This document shows, piece after piece, positions 63,084-64,000 of a DNA stretch of 64,000 nucleotides. The number at the start of each line of letters is the position of its first letter. Within the stretch, counting starts at the first letter, position 1. The notes under the pieces are model-generated. The model ran no database searches and was not told where the DNA came from. It saw nothing but the letters and a program-made list of their open reading frames with translations. Source of the DNA: JAKAXG01 sp035702985 (GTDB lineage Bacteria > Actinomycetota > Acidimicrobiia > Acidimicrobiales > Palsa-688); assembly GCA_035702985.1 (NCBI GenBank), contig DASSZD010000003.1:1-64000 (forward strand). The letters are read 5' to 3'. The position numbers and the translations under genes are program-made.

Positions 63084-64000
63084 CAATCCTGCAATCGAGT
63101 GTCTGATCTGATGTCCAGCTGGTCGCAGATGTGCTCGGCGATGGCCAGGCTGGAGGTGGCGGCGGGGGAGGGGGCGTTGACCACGGCCAGCACCCGGCCG
63201 TCGGGGCCGACGGTGGCGATGCGGAAGTCGTCCACCAGGGACCCGTCGGGGTCGACGGCCTGGGCCCGCACCCCGGCCGGGGACCGCTCCACGTCGGACG
63301 CGGTGATGTCGGGGACCAGGGTGGCGGCCCGGGCCACGAACACCCGCTTCGAGAGGGACCCGGCCATCTCGTGCAGGCCGGCCCGCCAGTTGGCCCGGGC
63401 CATGCGCAGCACCGCCGGTGACAGCAGATCGCCCGCCAGGCCGGCGGCTTCGACGTCGCGGCGGCGGTAACCCTCGCGGGCCAGGGCCAGCACCGCGTTG
63501 GGGCCCAGGTCCACGGAGCCGTCCACCCGGCGGGTGAAGTGGACCCCCAGGAACGGGTAGCGGGGGTCGGGCACCGGGTAGATCAGCCCCCGGACCAGCG
63601 CGGCCCGGGACGGCACCAGGCGCCAGTACTCGCCCCGGAAGGCGACGATGCGGGGCACGGCGGTGGCGCCCGCCAGCCGGGCCACCCGGTCGGAGTGCAG
63701 CCCGGCGCACAGCACCACCCGGTCGGCGACCACGGGGTTGCGGCCGGCCGGACCCGACACCACCACCTCCCGGCCCCGGACCGACACCCCGGTGACCTCG
63801 AAGCCCAGCTGCAGGTCCAGCCGGGCGTCGCCGTCCGCCGCCAGGTGGCGGGCGACGAGGCCGAAGTCCACGATGGCGGTGCGGGGGGAGTGCAGGGCGG
63901 CCACCCCCCGGGCGTGCGGTTCCACCTCGGCCAGGGCGGGCCCGTCGATCCGGCGCAGACCGGGCACCCGGTTGGCCCGGGCCCGGGACTCTATGTCGGC
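63083..64000 (-). CDS. lhgO: L-2-hydroxyglutarate oxidase/dehydrogenase, partial (N-terminus outside the window)
   Basis: The frame stays open to the window edge and continues beyond it. The visible 305 residues include NRVPGLRRIDGPALAEVEPHARGVAALHSPRTAIVDFGLVAR, VVLCAGLHSDRVARLAG, FRGEYWRLVPSRAALVRGLIYPVPDPRYPFLGVHFTRRVDGSVDLGPNAVLALAREGY and VNAPSPAATSSLAIAEHI. These are typical of LhgO, an FAD enzyme oxidising L-2-hydroxyglutarate to 2-oxoglutarate. The FAD-binding N-terminal GxGxxG is beyond the edge. It is the first of a four-gene minus-strand row with the dehydrogenase, tetR and alkB. Confidence 0.9.
   Translation of the reverse strand, partial: ADIESRARANRVPGLRRIDGPALAEVEPHARGVAALHSPRTAIVDFGLVARHLAADGDARLDLQLGFEVTGVSVRGREVVVSGPAGRNPVVADRVVLCAGLHSDRVARLAGATAVPRIVAFRGEYWRLVPSRAALVRGLIYPVPDPRYPFLGVHFTRRVDGSVDLGPNAVLALAREGYRRRDVEAAGLAGDLLSPAVLRMARANWRAGLHEMAGSLSKRVFVARAATLVPDITASDVERSPAGVRAQAVDPDGSLVDDFRIATVGPDGRVLAVVNAPSPAATSSLAIAEHICDQLDIRSDTRLQD

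Overview
The window is very GC-rich and reads as chromosomal DNA of an actinobacterium. The evidence is two WhiB iron-sulfur proteins, an LCP cell-wall transferase, a class E sortase, a DUF222/13E12-type HNH gene, a DivIVA-like coiled-coil protein, UPF0182, a ppk/MutT1-like neighbourhood and a leucine attenuator before leuA. The lineage looks closer to Acidimicrobiia than to Streptomyces or Mycobacterium; that placement is an inference from gene content. I see no rRNA, tRNA, CRISPR array, insertion sequence or replication origin. Most of the region is ordinary, densely packed core genome, with a short accessory patch at about 6.5-10 kb.

Layout. 0.2-5.6 kb: LCP protein; a stand-alone B12-binding protein followed by sucCD and a TIGR00725 protein (methylmalonyl-CoA to succinyl-CoA to succinate); a methyltransferase. 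5.8-10 kb: a membrane protein, an HNH gene behind a LexA box, a cluster of palindromic repeats, a VOC protein and a Cys-rich protein ended by a strong terminator. 10-13 kb: two secreted proteins built from about 42-residue propeller-like repeats. 13-17 kb: purN-purH-folD divergent from metF (one-carbon and purine metabolism). 17-22 kb: a large LuxR regulator divergent from icd, with mdh convergent to icd. 22-27.6 kb: small proteins, an SCP2-like protein, a GH2 glycosidase and a sigma factor tethered to the membrane. 27.8-35.2 kb: MoxR-type ATPase plus VWA protein, two TrkA proteins, WhiB, formiminotransferase, TatA, and a second WhiB with a structured leader. 35.3-43.5 kb: twin AIM24 proteins, leuA with its attenuator, ppk, a NUDIX protein, sortase E and a SixA phosphatase. 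43.5-50.9 kb: a Pro-rich protein, a degenerate zincin, an epimerase, a degenerate trypsin-PDZ protein, moaE, mreB and a HEAT-repeat protein. 51-60.4 kb: a PDZ-Lon protease, a sensor kinase, the DivIVA-like protein and UPF0182. 60.4-64 kb: lhgO, acyl-CoA dehydrogenase, tetR and alkB, all on the minus strand.

Two patterns link distant parts of the window. First, many start codons lie exactly 6-7 nt downstream of a TANNNT -10 box, which indicates widespread leaderless transcription and helps fix starts. Second, two sequences match the actinobacterial LexA box: one before the HNH gene and one before alkB, the latter inside the tail of tetR. The least ordinary proteins are the membrane-tethered sigma factor, the DivIVA-like protein that ends in a phage-head-type Cys/His module, the trypsin-PDZ protein without its catalytic triad, and the zincin-family protein without HExxH.
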